In this document: positions 63,786-64,000 of the stretch, piece by piece
Layout: each line of letters starts with the position of its first letter
Numbering within the stretch: the first letter of the stretch is position 1
Assembly: GCA_041394885.1 (NCBI GenBank)
Contig: JAWKHI010000030.1
Coordinates: 21,858 to 85,857 of the forward strand
Source: DSOI01 sp041394885
GTDB taxonomy: Bacteria > Acidobacteriota > Terriglobia > Bryobacterales > Bryobacteraceae
Length of the DNA stretch: 64,000 nucleotides
Direction: 5' to 3'
The notes under the pieces: generated by a model
What the model was told of the DNA's origin: nothing
Database searches by the model: none
Seen by the model: only the letters and a program-made list of their open reading frames with translations
Made by a program: the position numbers and the translations under genes

Positions 63786-64000
63786 AGTTGGCGACACAGG
63801 CTCGTAATGAGAAGCGCGCGAACGGGGTGACCGACAGAGGGGCTCGATAGCTTAATCAGCAAGAACTCGAAGTCGTCTCTCTCAACTATGACACGCTACC
63901 GAGGATGACTGACGCTGTAGATGTGTTTCGCAAAACCCTACTTCTGGCGTTGGCCGGCGGAAGCCCTACAGCCGGAACGAACCAGAGGTTTCAAGACCTT
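63786..64000. other. Right end of window, no complete gene seen
   Basis: 215 bases after the candidate immunity gene. A short piece at 63881-63918 would read LNYDTLPRMTDAVDVF, a YD-repeat-like string that may be another RHS fragment; the evidence is weak. Nothing else was identified. Confidence 0.3.

Noticed and set aside
63881..63920. Another RHS repeat fragment at the right edge
   Set aside because: Only one YD-like string (YDTLPRMT) is visible and the window ends soon after; too weak for a feature of its own.

Overview
The window looks like a chromosomal piece from a high-GC soil Acidobacterium of the Solibacter/Bryobacter type. This is inferred from several family signatures together: an ADOP-type ABC permease with a PadR regulator, a TIGR02999-type ECF sigma factor overlapping a Ser/Thr kinase with a C-terminal beta-propeller, an Oar-like TonB receptor with an N-terminal carboxypeptidase-regulatory domain, an NHL protein with a TIGR03437-like C-terminus, a PEP-CTERM protein, and several sulfatases and Tat-exported catabolic enzymes. 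I see no rRNA, tRNA or CRISPR array.

Layout. 1-5 kb: an exported BNR-repeat protein cut by the window edge, a methyltransferase, a LytS-type sensor kinase, a PEP-CTERM protein and RibA. 5-9.3 kb: one membrane-anchored coiled-coil protein with an alpha-amylase-like domain, whose gene is broken by small indels inside a 126-bp repeat array. 9.7-17.1 kb: penicillin-binding transpeptidase, sigma factor plus kinase pair, an HU-like protein overlapping an atypical response regulator, a triple-repeat secreted protein and an M23 peptidase. 17-26 kb: enolase-superfamily enzyme, GalU, SDR, PilZ, RraA-like protein, membrane protein, ADOP/PadR and a CPBP protease.

26-32 kb: an exported redox operon led by a thioredoxin-like/PDZ protein with an in-frame TGA in its CxxC-type motif (CEP-TGA) and a SECIS-like hairpin just downstream, so very probably a selenoprotein. 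A DsbD-alpha-like protein, a bestrophin, an aminotransferase and a thiolase/OB-fold pair follow. 32-51 kb: TonB-dependent receptor, NHL protein, SMP-30 lactonase, esterase, two sulfatases, FAD oxidoreductase, HAD, LON-domain protein, SDR, shikimate kinase, glycerate kinase, a Tat propeller protein and a CBS protein. This stretch suggests uptake and breakdown of complex, probably sulfated, carbohydrates. A gene-remnant scar lies at about 49.3 kb.

51-64 kb: accessory DNA. A compact three-gene cassette carries a phage-type terminase large subunit but no other phage genes. Then comes an RHS/YD-repeat locus: a secreted 1339-residue RHS protein cut short by a frameshift, a decayed continuation, a wrecked BNR-repeat gene, a 72-bp RHS fragment, and a second RHS 3' part with a different C-terminal tip followed by a translationally coupled small membrane protein (candidate immunity protein). 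This layout is typical of RHS tip exchange and displacement.
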